The notes under the pieces were generated by a model. It was not told the DNA's origin. It was given only the letters and a program-made list of their open reading frames with translations, and did not search any database. From contig JAUKPH010000018.1 of the NCBI GenBank assembly GCA_030549335.1, forward strand, positions 4,898,001 through 4,962,000: a stretch of 64,000 bases of DNA, in the 5' to 3' direction. Source of the DNA: Pontederia crassipes. Taxonomy: Eukaryota; Streptophyta; Magnoliopsida; Commelinales; Pontederiaceae. Positions 1 through 12,541 of the stretch are shown here, piece by piece (positions within the stretch are counted from its first letter, which is position 1; each line of letters opens with the position of its first letter). A program made the position numbers and the translations under genes.

Positions 1-808
1 CATCATTCTCACTTTGCCATTAAGCATATGTCTAAATTAATGTTGGATGTTGTGGTTGTAAATCATCATCTTCTTTTTTGCCCTCATCCAATGTGATTTT
101 TTTTCTCATTTTCGTCTTTTTCATATCTAGCTAGTAAAACTTTTTAAATTACATGATAAATGGAACAACTAGAGCTAGGATTTAACACATAAGTAGAATA
201 ATGAAGTACACTTTGAATTCGAATCAAGTTTTATACAAAAAAAATGAAAATAATATATTCACAAAAAAGATAAAATTGACACAAACACCATTAACATTTT
301 TCTTTGCCATTTCATTTTTTTTCTAAAAAAATTTCCAAATATCGAAATCAAGGGAATAAAGCATGTGGAATGTGCCAACCGATCTTTAAAATTGACCACA
401 TCTTTAAAAGCCCAAATCACTCAACCGATCTTTCTCACCCTTTCTCAAACTCTGCGATCGCTCACTCGCCCTGCGTGTGACTGCTCCTCGTTTGCCCTTT
501 TATGGCCATCTCCACCTCCCTCCGATCCTCGACGATGACATCACTATCCATCAGTGATTGACCATATGATGCAGCCACCCTCAATGACTTTGCAATTGTT
601 GATCAGGCACTCTCTCATCCGCCTTCAACTCCAATTGCGTTGCACTCTCAGCCTTCTCTCTGGCCATCATTGATCCTCCATGACTCACTCTTCTTTCCTC
701 TCCCTTTTTTTATATATCCTCAATTGTTTTCACCGACCCTAGGCACTTAGATTCTCTTTAGCCATCAAACCAATAGGTTGTTGTTCCTCTTGTATTAGTA
801 ATCGACCC
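1..808. other. AT-rich noncoding flank
   Basis: No convincing coding region, RNA gene or repeat boundary was recognised. The first 400 bp are AT-rich; 400-800 is more mixed with pyrimidine-rich stretches. It ends with GACCC (804-808), the apparent target site of the following LTR element. Confidence 0.5.
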
Positions 809-1240
809 TGTTGGAAAGTGCCCACATGGGCCGTGCTAGCGCAGCACGGACCACACTAGCGAACACGGACCGTGCACAGGCGCGCGTGGACCGTGTTGTC
901 GCGCAAAAATTGCACCATCTTGCGCCGCGAGAAAAGAGGTCTGCGCAGATACGTCATCACGCTCGATGGACGCGCGTGATGCGTTTAGCCTAACTTCTCA
1001 CCCAAGTCTTCCTCCCCTATAAAAGGGGACCCATAGCAGAGGTCCCAAACACGCTTTCGAAAAGGTTCTTCTAGAGGCACTTGTACTGTGGCCAAGAGTT
1101 CCGTCCCTCCGAAGTTCAGTTCCCGATCCCGAGGTGCAAGTGCGTTCATCAAGAGTTCGTGGAAAAGTCCCGACGATCCGCTTCCGCTGCAAGAGGTATT
1201 TCATAACCTCTAGAATTTATATCTGTTATAAATTTCAATA
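809..1240 (+). repeat. 5' LTR of Copia-1
   Basis: This 432-bp LTR begins TGTTGG and ends just before the primer site. Blocks such as the TATAAAAGGGGACCCATAGC stretch near 1019, TTCTAGAGGCA near 1069 and GTGCGTTCATCAAGAG near 1140 recur in the 3' LTR. The TATAAAAG near 1019 is the likely promoter TATA box. Its terminal CA has changed to TA. Confidence 0.9.
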
Positions 1241-1254
1241 TTGGTATCAGAGCC
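1241..1254 (+). promoter_or_regulatory. Primer binding site (initiator tRNA-Met type)
   Basis: TTGGTATCAGAGCC directly follows the 5' LTR. It matches the usual plant copia primer site, complementary to the 3' end of initiator tRNA-Met. Confidence 0.92.
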
Positions 1255-2710
1255 TTTTAGATTTTTCTCGAACTCGTGATTGTGTCGGAAAAATAATATT
1301 TGTTACTATTTTTGGGATCTACGCACCTCGATTGTACAGAACCGAGGGACAAAGTGGACTTTATCATCACAAATATATTATGGATGAATCTAGACCATAA
1401 TACATTTTTCGAAATTATTTTAATAATTTTGGCAATTTCTTTTCGAATTTTTTTTCTGCATGTGTTACAGCAAAAAAAAGGGAAACTTGTTCCAGCAGGC
1501 ACACGGCCCGCTGGAAGGCCCACTTTGGATGCAAAGGAGTTGCACACAAAATGATTAGCAATTGGGCTAGCTGAGAGGCCCAATAAACAATTTTTTCCTT
1601 TTTTTATTTTCGTCAAAATTTTAAAATAATCCGAAAATAGAAAATGTCTAATATAAAATCTCAAAAAATTAGGAAAAATATATTTTTTCCTTAGAAATTT
1701 TTCTGTAATATTGCATGCAATTTAATATTATTAAACGAAATCATTTATTGATTTAGTGCATTAAATAAAATGATTAGATTTACATGTCAATAACAAATAT
1801 TGGCTAATAAATGTGTTATCATGCATGAAATAAATATTTTCATTTATGTATGTCAATATTTATTTCTGTGATTGAAATTTTGTCTGTGTGTTAAAACTAA
1901 AATTGGTATGCCCAATCTTGTTAAGCGTGATAACTTGCCTAGAATTTGAAATTGATTAAATTAAAATTAATTCCTTTTGTGAGAATTAATTAAGATGGCA
2001 ATATTAATTTTGGCCATGTGCTGAAATCGATGTTTCATGCAAACCTATAATAAAAACAATTAGTTGGTCTAATTATACAAGCTATATGTAATTAAAGAAT
2101 ACATGAAATATATATGTAGTTCTTTTGTAGGACTAAGGCACATTGTGATTCAAATATTGTCACAATAACCAATATCTTTCTGTTGAGTAGTGCATGACCC
2201 AAAATGCATGTCTAGAAAGGTTCCGAGGAACTGGCCTGGTGCATGGTCAACGCAGTCTCCAGAAATAGGGTTGATGTGTGATAATGGTAGCACAATTTTT
2301 TCTGATGTGATGTCGAGCGAAGGATAGTGCACGATTGTTTAATTGGCATCCCTCGAGGAAGAGCTCTCGTTGCACTATCCCTGATTGTCCTGGTCATATT
2401 AGAGATAATTTGGTGCATCACACGAAATGAATTTCGGTGATTTTGAATTATAAGTTGATTCAAAATATATAGAGTAGAAATTTTTGAATTGTGTTGATTT
2501 AAAATTCAAACATTTAGATTAATTTTCTCGCATTGTTAAAAGAACGAATGATAATATTTCTTGGAAATAGTGGGAGATGAGTGGGACTATAACAACATCT
2601 CGATGTCACTACTTTATGAATATTGTTATTTCATTATTTTATGTTGTTTTTGGACAAAATTCGAACATGTATAACATTGATTTCTCCTATTTTTGTGACC
2701 AAACTAGACC
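1255..2710 (+). other. Untranslated leader of Copia-1
   Basis: This AT-rich 1.45-kb stretch lies between the primer site and gag. Short open frames here overlap on both strands and resemble no known domain. A long leader of this kind is ordinary in plant copia elements. Confidence 0.6.
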
Positions 2711-3652
2711 ATGGGTTCCAAAATAATAATTGCTGACTTGAACAAGAATGAGAAGCTCAATGTCGACAATTATGATATTTGGCACTGTAAGGTCCAATAT
2801 TTTCTAGAAGAACAAGATGTCTTGGAGATCATTAACCATATTGTCAATGAACCTGCACCTGAAAATAATGCCCACCGCCAGAGAGACATGGAGGCCTATC
2901 AGGCCTGGACAAAAAAGAATCACATTGCTCACATTATGTTGTTGAGCACGATGAATTATTCCCTACTATGCAAATTCGAAGTTTATAAGACATCATTCGA
3001 AATGTGGGCGACGCTCCGCAATAAGTATGGGGTCACCATGACCACCAAGCGCCAGATGCTCATGATCAAATTTGATTCTTATCGGAAGTGACCAAATCAT
3101 ATAATGAGGGAGCATATCTAGGAGATGTCTAACATGATTTGTGAACTCAAAAATGCGGGACAAGTGCTCGATGATGAGCAACAGATGCAGGCTTTGATCC
3201 GTTCTCTTCCTAAAAGTTGGGAACACATACGTTGTAATTTGATGCACAACGAAAGTGTCAAAACTTTTGACCAAGCCGCTCACCACATTGAAATGGAGGA
3301 TGAGACCCTTCAAGCCATGAATCAATCATCTGAAGCATTAGTTGTTGAAAATGGTGGACAGATAGCTGGTTACCAATCCAAGAGAAAAAGTTCACATAAG
3401 TTGCAACCAAATAAGAATGGCGGAGATGTTGGACAAAACAAAGCCCAAGGCCACCGTCACAAATGTGGCGGCAAGGCAGACATGAACAAAGTAAAATGCT
3501 ACAATTGTGGCAAATATGGTCACTTCGCTCGTGATTGCACTGAGCCGAAGAAGGTTTATCCTAATCATGATTCTTTTGTTTATGTCTCTAGTTGTGCCTT
3601 AATTGCTGAAACTCATCATTCATGGATTGCAGATTCACCACCGACCATGTAG
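2711..3652 (+). pseudogene. Copia-1 gag (nucleocapsid) pseudogene
   Basis: The ATG at 2711 opens a typical copia gag: an N-terminal part on binding and length features (residues NYDIWHCKVQYFL) followed by the UBN2-like capsid region. An in-frame stop at about 3089-3091 and another near 3118 break it; the frame resumes at 3125 (MSNMICELKNAG). A CCHC zinc knuckle, CYNCGKYGHFARDC at 3497-3538, is intact and would bind RNA during packaging. The frame runs towards the protease. In a working element this protein would form the virus-like particle in the cytoplasm; here it is broken. Confidence 0.9.
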
Positions 3653-6112
3653 CAAGAGATCGCGGGGTCTTCATGGAATTTTGTCGAATAAGTGCGGGGA
3701 GAAAAATGGATTTACGTTGGAAATAATGAAAGAGTTGAAGTTAAAGGCATTAAATCGTGCAAGTTAGAACTTCGCAATGGCCAAATACTTTACCTTCAGA
3801 ACGTTCTATATGCTCTAGCTTTTAGATGAAATTTACTTTCTGTGTCAGCATTAGACAACCTTGGTTGTGTAATACGTTTCCAGAGGAAACAAATGACAAT
3901 ATGTCTTGATAATGTTTTTCTATGCAATGATTTTCTCAATAATGGTTTCTATGTTTTAAATATAGCATCAGTTGCTAATAGTTATTCTTTTATATCATCT
4001 GTTAAAATGAATGAAAGTGCCAATTTCTGGCATGCTAGACTTGAACATATTGGTCAAGATCGAATGAATAGGCTTGCTAGAGAAGGCCTCTTGGGGTCTC
4101 TCGCAAAAGTTGATTTTTCAACTCATGAGGAATGTCTAGCTGGCAAGAAAATAAGAACACCATTTGGGATGGAAAAATGCGCCATGTATTATAATTAATC
4201 CATTCGGACATATGTGATCCGATGAATGTTCATGCAAGACACAATTTTTATTACTTCATCACATTTATTGATGATTATTCATGTTACGGTGTTGTATACT
4301 TGATTTCTCATAAGTCCGAAGTCTTGAATTGTTTTGTACGATTCATGAGCATGACAGAGAATCAAGTGGATCACAAGATTAAAGCCTTACAAACCGATCG
4401 TGGATGCGAATATCTCTCTAACTTATTAGTTATGTGATGAAAAGGGTATAGCTAGGCAACTAATAGTATCAAGAACTCCGCAACAAAATGGTGTTGCAGA
4501 AAGATGAAATCGTACCTTATTTGATATGGTCTGATTCATGATGGCGCAAGCTAATCTTCCAATTTTGTATTGAGGCGATGCGCTATTGACTGCTGCCTAC
4601 ATTTTAAACAATGTACAATCGAAATTAGTTCCTACCACGCCTTATGAACTTTGGACAGGTCGAAAGCCTAACCTTAGTCATTTACGCCCTTGGGGTTGCA
4701 CAACTTATGTTCTAAACAACTCCCATAAGTACGAAAAGTTGGGTCCTAGAGGGCAAAAATTTATCTTTATAAAATATTGTGAAACCTCCAAGGGCTACAT
4801 ATTCATAGGCGAAAGATAATATGATACGGTAACGGAAATCGAAAGTAGAGATGTGACATTCATAGATAATGAGTTTCCCAAGCAAGGCGAGATAAATAAG
4901 GGACTTCTCCTAAATAAAGAAGATCTCGAGTTGGCAACACAAGCAGATCAACCCATTGAGGAGCTTGTCTTCTCCGTCCCACAGCTTGATCTGAGTGGGA
5001 GAGATTCGCAACCGCCAACTGATCAACCTGAAAATTCTCTTTGACGGACTACTAGAAAATATGTTCCGCACTGATGATTTGAAATCGAAGGGCTGCATGA
5101 ACATGAACCACATGAGGTCAACATAGTAAGTCTGGAAGATGAATTTGAGTCCAAATCTATCAAAGAGGCTCTCTCGTCCCCTGCTAGGGAGGAATGGATT
5201 AAGGCAACAGGAGAAGAATTATGGTCTATGCAGAAAAATCAAGTCTGGCACTTAGTTGATCTCCCGTCAGGCCGTAAGACAATTGAGAACAAATGGATTG
5301 TCAAAATTAAACGTGGCATGAATGGATCAATTGAAAGATATAAAGGCCGTCGCCTAGTGGGGAAAGGTTTCAACCAAACTGCGGGTGTTGACTATGAATA
5401 AACTTTTGTACTTGTTGTAAGATTTGCTTCAAATTCACCTAATATTAGCTATACTCACGCATATGGAATTAGAATTACATTAGATGAATGTAAAAACTGC
5501 ATTTCTCAATGGAGAACTAGATGAGAAAAATTACATGGAGCAATCTCAATGCTTCGTTGTAAAAGGAGAAGAGCACAAAGTTTACAAACTACGTCGGTCC
5601 ATTTATGGACTAAAACAATCATCTATACAGTGGTACATCAAATTCCATTAGTCAATCATTTCGTACGATTTTAGCATGATTGATGAAGACCATTGCGTAT
5701 ATGTTCATAAGTCCGAGGATAATTTTGCTATCCTGACATTATATGTGGACGACATTCTAATAGCTAGAAATATAATAGAGATTTTGTCATTACCATTAAA
5801 CAATGGTTGTCCTCCATGTTTGAGATGAAGGATATGGGTGAAGTGGCCTACATACTGGGTGTGAAAATCCAACATGATTGTTCCAAATGACTCCTTGCTT
5901 TATCGCATGAATCATATTAGGGCTGAGCAAACCCGGGACCGGGTCTGAGCCGACCCGGTCCCAACCTGAATTATGCCGGGTCAAAAAAATTTTGACCCGG
6001 TACTGGACCCGAACCCGCCGGATCCGGTTCCGGGTCGATCCCGGCCATCCAAGAATGCGACTGGGTTTGCGACCGGGAATCGATCGTGCGTGATTGGCGG
6101 CCATGATCCGGC

Positions 6113-6405
6113 GTGGCCACCCGAGAGCCGGTCCGACTGCCAGACGCTGGATCGACTGCTGCCAAGCCGATCCGGCCGCCCGATCGCCAGACGGCCGGAT
6201 CGGCTAGTAGGCGAGCCGATCTGGCCGCCAGGCGCCAGATCAGCCTGCCAACGGCCAATCCGACCATCTGGCGGCTGGATCGGCCTACCAGTGGCCGATC
6301 CGATTGCCTGGTGGACGGATCGGCCTGCCGGTGGCCGATCCGGCCGCCTGGCGGTCGAATCGGCCTGCTGGTGGCCGATCCGGCACCAGACGGCCGGTGT
6401 AAAGA
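6113..6405 (+). repeat. GC-rich 20/40-bp tandem repeats inside the hAT element
   Basis: Degenerate copies of a roughly 20-bp unit with the core GATC(C/G)GGCC and a CCTGGCGG half alternate to give 40-bp higher units, clearest at 6275-6395. Long open frames on both strands here reflect absence of AT-rich stops, not protein coding. The same unit occurs in the CACTA element at 41800-42060. Confidence 0.85.
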
Positions 6406-6469
6406 GGGAGTCAGGAGAGGGAGAGGTTCGCCGGAGTCACGGTCATCGGAGCGTCGGTGCTGCCGGAGT

Positions 6470-6560
6470 CGTGAGAGAGAGAGAGGGCGAGAGAGAGAGA
6501 GAGGGGGAGAGAGAGGGAGAGGGTGAGAGAGATTGAAATGAGAGGAGAAGAGTATAAAAT
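6470..6560 (+). repeat. GA-rich tract followed by AT-rich TATA-like block
   Basis: A (GA)n-rich tract at about 6472-6530 is followed by TATAAAATGGGGTTTATATAG near 6551 (20 bases quoted from the start of the block: TATAAAATGG). Read on the minus strand it resembles a TATA region followed by a CT-rich leader. A promoter role is inference only. Confidence 0.6.
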
Positions 6561-7557
6561 GGGGTTTATATAGTATGTAACATCGGGTCGGGTTCGGGTC
6601 AGGTATCTGCACTACAAACTCGGTCCTGACCTGATATCCGATGGATTTTTCAATCAAGAGACCGGGTCCCAGCTCGAACCTAATCCGAGTCAGGTTATTT
6701 ATCCGATTTCCCAGGTCGGGCCGGTCGACCCGGCCCGTGCTCAACCCTAAATCATATGTAAGAAGGTTTTGGAACGATTCCGCATGGATGACTGCAAATC
6801 TATCGACATTCCTATTATGAAAGATGAGGTTTTAAGCTTGGACATGTGCCCTAAAGCTCTAGAGGAACAAAAAAAAATGTCCAATATTTCATATGCGACT
6901 GTGATCGGCAGCCTGATGTATGCCATGATGTGTACTAAGCCAGACATATTTTTTGCCGTGGGTCTAGTTAGTCGATATCAGGCTAATCCGGGACCCCAAC
7001 ATTGAAAGACGGTGAAGAGAATCATTAGATACCTCAAGGGTACTGTAGATCTTGCACTATGCTATCATGGAGGAAGTCTACAACTTGCTGGATTCACCGA
7101 TGCCGATTGGATTGGTGACGTTGATGAACGGAAATCCACCTCCGGATACACTTTCTTACTCAGCAATGGTGCTATTACTTCAAGTAGCAAGAAACAAAAT
7201 TGTGTGGCACTATCAATTATGGAGGCAGAATTCATAGCTTGTTCAGTGGCAGTACAAGAGGTTTTATGGCTTAGAAGATTATTTCAAAACCTGAGGATTT
7301 CTGAGAATGCAATGAAGAAGATGATCCTTCACTATGATAATCAAGCAACCATAGCTTATGTGAAGGTCGAGAAATATCATTGCAAAGGAAAGCATATTGA
7401 CACTAAGTACAAATTTGTACGAAATCAAGAAGTCAAAGAGGAGATCTCAGTTGAGTACATATCAACGCACAATATAATTGCTGATACGTTCACCAAATCA
7501 TTGCCAAGAGAGGCATTCTTAAGACATGTAAACGCCTTAGGGTTGCGTAGATTATAA

Positions 7558-8353
7558 ATGTAATGACAAATTTTCAATGAATAAAAGATTGTTTTTCTTT
7601 GATAAATTCATTGTTGTGAAGTCTTGTTATGCATGTGAAAAGTATGTTGATCAGGTCTAGATTTGTTCACTCACACGAACAAATGTTTTCGACGCTCATG
7701 AAGATAGTGAGCGAAATGAACAATGTGAGTTATGGTGTGATTGTTAAAACATGAATTCTAGTAACTCAATATCGCCTGATTAAGAGAGAGACCAAATATG
7801 AGATTCAAATTTGGCGCTATAGGATAGCGAACAATTTGAAAACTCGAGTCAGGCGCTAAAATGTAGTGACTGGACTTAAGTCTGTGTTGTATATAATTTA
7901 AACAGAGCTAGACATACACTCCTTCAGTGGGAGTCTCCACCATAGTACTTGTGTTTAGTACCAAGTATGCAAAGTCGACCTAGAGAAACATGATGAATTG
8001 ATTAGTTCGATACTCATCATGGTGTGAGTCTCTGGCAAGTGATTCATCTACACGTGCCCTTAGACTCTTGACTATGTCTTAAGAAAATGAATTAGTGCTT
8101 GCTACTTTAGCGGGGTACTCAAAGATGAAAAGTAAAGTAGCCTATCGAGTCACATCTAGGAAAGCAGCTAGTTCACTACTAAAAGTCATTCGGGCGAGAT
8201 AAAGAACTGTTATGAGCTGCATTAAGCCTTCACGTACAATTGACCAACTATTCTTATGTTGAAAATAGTGTGTGTGAAAGATAGTTACCGCGGAGCAAGA
8301 CATGTGTTGTCTTAGCTATGCTGCAAGACAGATATAAGGCATAACGAATTACA
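7558..8353 (+). other. Copia-1 3' noncoding tail
   Basis: This 0.8-kb stretch between the end of RNase H and the 3' LTR has no recognised domain. A GTGGGAGTCTCC motif near 7927 is the nearest purine-rich run, but a polypurine tract directly abutting the 3' LTR is not clear, probably through decay. Confidence 0.55.
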
Positions 8354-8748
8354 TTATTTGTCCACGGGGAGCGCACTAGCGTGCGCGGACCATGTTGTCG
8401 CGCAGAGATCACGCAGATAGCGGAATTTGATATTTGCACCGCGAGAAAAGAGGTCTACGCAGATACGTCATAATGAGCGATGGACGTGCGTGATGCGTTC
8501 TGCCTAACTTCTCGCCCAAGTCTTCCTCTTATATAAAAGGGGACCCATAGCAGAGGTCCCAAATACGCTTTCGAGAGGTTCTTCTAGAGGCATTTGTGCT
8601 GTGGTAGTTCCGTTCTCCCGAGGTTCGGTTCTCGATCCCGAAGTGCAAGTGCGTTCATCAAGAGTTCATGAAAAGTCCCGACGATCTGCTTCCGCTACAA
8701 GAGATATTCCGTAATATCTAGAATTTATATATGTTATAAGTTCCAACA
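8354..8748 (+). repeat. 3' LTR of Copia-1 (5' end eroded)
   Basis: It aligns with 5' LTR blocks: ATGTTGTCGCGCA near 8391, GCGAGAAAAGAGGTCT near 8440, TATAAAAGGGGACCCATAGC near 8530 and the conserved end to TTCCAACA at 8748. The first 100 bp are shorter and diverged compared with the 5' LTR, so the left boundary is approximate. Confidence 0.82.
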
Positions 8749-9660
8749 TGACCCCTCTTTGTTGAATCCTATTCGACTGACTCAAGTTACTCATCCCTCA
8801 TCGTTGTTAGACAACATTCCTAGTTCACAATGTCCAATTGTCACACCCAAAATTGTCAATATCGGGAGTTTGGGTAAACTTGTTCAGTGTCCGGTAAACT
8901 CGTACCGTAAAATCGAATCATAAAATTGTAGAGTCCATGTTCCAAATAAAATAAATAAATAAATAAATATATGTATGTATATATACATGTAACACACTCA
9001 TATAAGATCTTGAACTATAAAAGTTACTAATATTTATTTAAAATGGCTTAAAATGGACATTAATGTTTAAGACACCATAAGTTCAAGAACAAAAGGCATA
9101 CAACATGATCAAAAGTTCACAAATTATAACATAATCGATTTTAGAGGCATCATTTTCAAAATCCAAACAAACTATTGTTTCACACACCATAAAAGAGTAC
9201 ATGCCCACAAAAATGAAGTTCACAAAGTTCTGAAAATAACCAAAAAGAACTTGCATACATAGAGTCATCATTTCCACAAAAATAAAACAACAAACCAATT
9301 AATCAAGCTCAATCACAGTTGAAAATTGCTTATACACAACATGTAATTTAATGGTTTTCTTTCCAAGTACATGACAAAATTCAAGCTGAGAATATGAAAT
9401 CAAATCATTAATATGTGAAAGCAATAATATACAATGGGATCAATGAAGCTTATGCACATATAAAAATAAAACAAAATAGAAGTAATGCTTGTCATAGTGT
9501 ATTGTCATCTATGTGTAGTAAAAAGAACTAGCATTTTCAGCAATTTATTTGAAGTGCAAACTCACGTGGAAGCAAACATAATTAACGTAGCAGCATTCCC
9601 ATCTTGAACGACATTCCATAATTTAACATAACATCAAACATAAGTAAAATCCAAGGGGAG
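8749..9660. other. AT-rich noncoding stretch
   Basis: No coding domain was recognised. It includes a short (AAAT)n/(AT)n run near 8946-8990. A TGTCACACCC motif near 8839 resembles the start of some gypsy LTRs, but no partner end was found. Confidence 0.4.
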
Positions 9661-9679
9661 TCCTGATGAGGCACAATTG

Positions 9680-10110
9680 AGTGGCCAGAGATTGAGGTTG
9701 ATCGACGATTGCCAAGCAGGAGACGAGGTTGATCGTCGATTGGTGGGCAGCAAGCAAGGGGTGAACATGCTGTAGGAGAGGGGGAGAATGGGCAACAGGT
9801 GATGAGGCAAATGAGCGACAAGCGAGGGAGCGAACAAGCTGCAAGCAAGGGGGAGAAGAAGAGGCAGGTGATGGGGCGAACATGCGGCATATGAGGGCTT
9901 TCCACGAGGGTTGCGAATAGGCGACATGCGAGGGCCTGTGAACAAGCAACAAGCGAGGGCAGACGAACAAAAGAAAGGTGAGGGCCGACAAACAAATGAA
10001 AGGTGAGGGTCGAAGAATAAACAACATTCAACAACAATGAAGCCTCAAGGGGATGAACTTGCAACAAGCGAGGCCACGGGGGGTTGGGGGGGCATTGAAC
10101 AACCAGCGGG
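9680..10110. repeat. Purine-rich degenerate tandem repeats
   Basis: Variants of (A/C)AAGCGAGGG(A/C)G, GGTGAGG(G/C) and GGCGAACA(A/T)GC recur every 25-40 bp, for example near 9814, 9842, 9950 and 9990. The 196-codon minus-strand frame over it is compositionally biased (Pro, Ser, Leu, Cys) and has no domain, so it is treated as repeat sequence. Confidence 0.6.
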
Positions 10111-10172
10111 CAAATGTGGTAGTAGATGGGGTGAATGCTTGGTGGGTGGCTGCTGTCAGTAGTCGAGGGCAA

Positions 10173-11877
10173 CAGATTAACAAATGAAGGGATTTTTTTT
10201 TGTGAGAGAAAGAGGGATCCTGATGCCCTAATAATTTTTTATGTCATTAATATCCTCGAACCACAATTAATATCACCATTTTTATCCTTTGAGACTCAAA
10301 CTCAACGAATTTACAAGTTGACTCGGACGATTGAACCGAGTTAACAGAGTCTAACGATTTGACTCGCGACACAATTTGAGTCTAGCTCAGTTTTGAGTTA
10401 GATCCATGTTGAGTCAATTTTGAGGCATAAACTCTTAAACTCATATGAGTTTAATACTCTGACTCGTGATATTAATTAATCACTTTGGTCACACCAAACA
10501 TGCTACTTGTGAGTATGAGTCGGAACTAGAGGGTACCTATTTTAGGGTTCTTTCATGAGTGTGTGATCACTGTCCTCCTCCTAGTAATCATCCTCACACT
10601 ACGTTGACCTTTACCTTTTATAATATTGATCTTTTTATTAGTTGAACAGTAGCCATGACATTTGATGAGTTTTACAAATCTCGAGATGTGAGACGGATCA
10701 TTAATATTTATTAAAAATTTTACACATTCCTAGAGTTCAAGAGATATATTTTTTCCATTGGGTGGTTACCCTCTCTTTTCATAATGTGTGTATCCATGAC
10801 TAATTTTCAATTTTTATGTGAACATGACATTCAACTGGTGAGATTTTGAGCTTGGGTCCTTGGAATTTTTGTCTCAAGGAAGTTCAGGTTTGTAGTATCT
10901 TTGATCTTCCTTCTTCTAAATTGAATCATTATCAATTTGTTACACATAGATGGTCATATGATTATCTACCTTTTTGAGGATGGCGGTAATCTCATGTTTG
11001 GTGGGCGAGCTGCGCAATGCAAAACTGATGAGGTGCATCAATTTCTTTTTCTTCCCATGAAATTGGCACACCATATTGTGAGCCATACTCCACATTTTGG
11101 CCATAATATGAAGGTTACTTATTTGGCCTTTTTTCATTGCTTCTATGTTCGAGATGCCACTTATCTCCATTTTGATTATTATCTATTCTTACCACATGTG
11201 GAGCACCAAATAGGAATCATCCTCTATACTTTGGTTCATGAATTACAAAGATCCTTCTTGTTATGGAGTTGCCATCCTTGATTATTAGAATTTATTAAAC
11301 CATCGTAGGACGTCATTGGCATCAAGACTATGCACTGAAAGTATCTTCATCGATTCAGGACACTTGCGTTAATTGATGATTCAAAGGGTGACACTAGTGA
11401 TGAGGCTAATGAGCACGAGTCATCGACAATTATGGATACTTGTGATGCACATGAGGTAGGACTGGACTATTACACCTTTGCGCCTTGAACCTATTGAGTA
11501 TTTGAGCCCTCTACTATCACCTCTAATGTAATCATATGAATTGCTCATCAAGTGATTCAGATGAAGCATGATATCAGGAGGATGGATCATGATGTTTGTT
11601 ACATGTCTGAAACCTTTCAAAACTTTTATGTTGCCCAAGATTTTGTCCCTTCAACAATTTGTTAGGATGATAGCCCTGACGAGATGCAGAAGTCTTTTGT
11701 ATGTACTCCTCTCTTTTTTTTCAGTCGAGACCCACCAATGTCAGGGCTACTAGTACCCGACTAATTCGGTGTTCAAACGGGAGCAGGTATGGATAAATCT
11801 TGAACAAAGTTTGATAATCGAACCTGGGGCTACTAGATCTTTGATGATGTCGAAAGGAGAATTTGGATGTTTATGTT
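10173..11877. other. Unclassified intergenic stretch
   Basis: 10300-10470 is dense in GACTC/GAGTC words. A 114-codon plus frame at 10937-11281 (starts MLHIDGH) can be followed on past its stop in the same frame with several stops to about 11750, which suggests a decayed coding relic. I could not assign it to a family. Confidence 0.35.
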
Positions 11878-12006
11878 TTTGTAGTTGTGACATACACCAT
11901 TTTGGAACTTCATGTTTGTAGTTGTGACATGCACCATTTTGGAGCTTCATGTTTGTAGTTGTGACATGCACCATTTTGGAGCTTCATGTTCGTAGTGACA
12001 TACATC
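11878..12006. repeat. 37-bp tandem repeat, about 3.5 copies
   Basis: Units start at 11878, 11915, 11952 and 11989, each 37 bp, built from TTTGTAGTTGTGACAT and a CACCATTTTGGAGCTTCATG part. The middle copies are nearly identical; the last is partial. Function is unknown. Confidence 0.92.
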
Positions 12007-12541
12007 ACATGTTTTCAGATGCATGCACACATCGTTTGGTTGGTCTTTGAATTAGTGTGGTTATTTTACTTTGGATTCTTATGCTTATGGTTATGTACAC
12101 AACTTTGTGTTGTATGATTAATAGTTCTCTTGCGCTGTTATATATTCACATGCTAATTGTGTTTTAAAACATCACAAATTGGAGTATATATTTAAGGGAA
12201 AACTGACTCGCATAAAGTGTGTATAGGGAATATCGCATGAAAGGGGAGGCAAAGGCCTCTATGACACAGGTCTACCAGATACTCTGACGTATTACCCTTG
12301 AATACGGAGGAATATGATGAATGAAGTCTTAAAAGTTTATAATTTTTCCATATTATCGAAATGCGATCCTCAAGCGTACGGTGCATCATTGTAGTGCTTG
12401 AGGTTCGATCCATAGGAGAACGATGTCTGCGAAATCTTCGAAAAATCCTTCGGAGCAAACTCGGTAAAAAAAGTAAATGCTGAAATCTAGAGAAAAGAGA
12501 TGGTGATATAACATAAAAAGAAACTAAATGTTTTTGTATTT

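Larger units (their letters stand above)
5918..6749. mobile_element. 832-bp non-autonomous hAT-type DNA transposon
   Basis: The element starts TAGGGCTGAGCA and ends TGCTCAACCCTA, an inverted repeat with one mismatch. It is flanked by a perfect 8-bp duplication, AATCATAT (5910-5917 and 6750-6757). Eight-bp duplications with TAGGG-type ends are the hAT hallmark. Subterminal regions are packed with CCCGG/CCGGG and GACCC/GGGTC motifs in both orientations. The interior has 20/40-bp GC-rich repeats, a GA tract and an AT-rich block. There is no transposase. It sits inside the Copia-1 reverse transcriptase and is therefore younger than Copia-1. Confidence 0.95.
3603..7557 (+). pseudogene. Copia-1 pol pseudogene (protease-integrase-RT-RNase H)
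   Basis: Pieces appear in copia order. The protease is near 3619-3660, where the expected Asp-Ser-Gly active site reads DSPPTM followed by a stop. The GAG-pre-integrase segment is at 3842-4198 (HARLEHIGQDRMNRLA). Integrase core is at 4222-4437 (FIDDYS, LQTDRG) and its C-terminal part at 4586-4819. Reverse transcriptase starts near 5150, with YVDDIL intact at 5742-5759. RNase H is at 6769-7557 (FTDADWIGDVDERKS, VALSIMEAEF, ADTFTKSLP). Several stops and frameshifts are present, for example near 4195, 4435 and 5400. The hAT element at 5918-6749 separates RT from its distal part; the frame on the two sides joins if one copy of the 8-bp duplication is removed. Confidence 0.92.
809..8748 (+). mobile_element. 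Copia-1: degenerate Ty1/copia LTR retrotransposon
   Basis: Two related LTRs (809-1240 and about 8354-8748) flank a tRNA-Met-type primer site, a gag with a zinc knuckle, and pol in copia order (protease, integrase, reverse transcriptase, RNase H). The element starts TGTTGGAA and ends TTCCAACA, a perfect terminal inverted match. GACCC lies next to both ends (804-808 and 8750-8754, with one extra T on the right), consistent with a slightly eroded 5-bp target duplication. The coding region has many stops and is split by a hAT insertion, so the element is dead. The copia lineage was not resolved. Confidence 0.93.

Noticed and set aside
5971..6744. 257-codon minus-strand frame in the hAT element
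   Set aside because: It runs through GC-rich tandem repeats and into the terminal repeat; composition explains the lack of stops.
9582..10172. 196-codon minus-strand frame
   Set aside because: It is a Pro/Ser/Leu/Cys-rich product of purine-rich degenerate repeats with overlapping frames and no domain.
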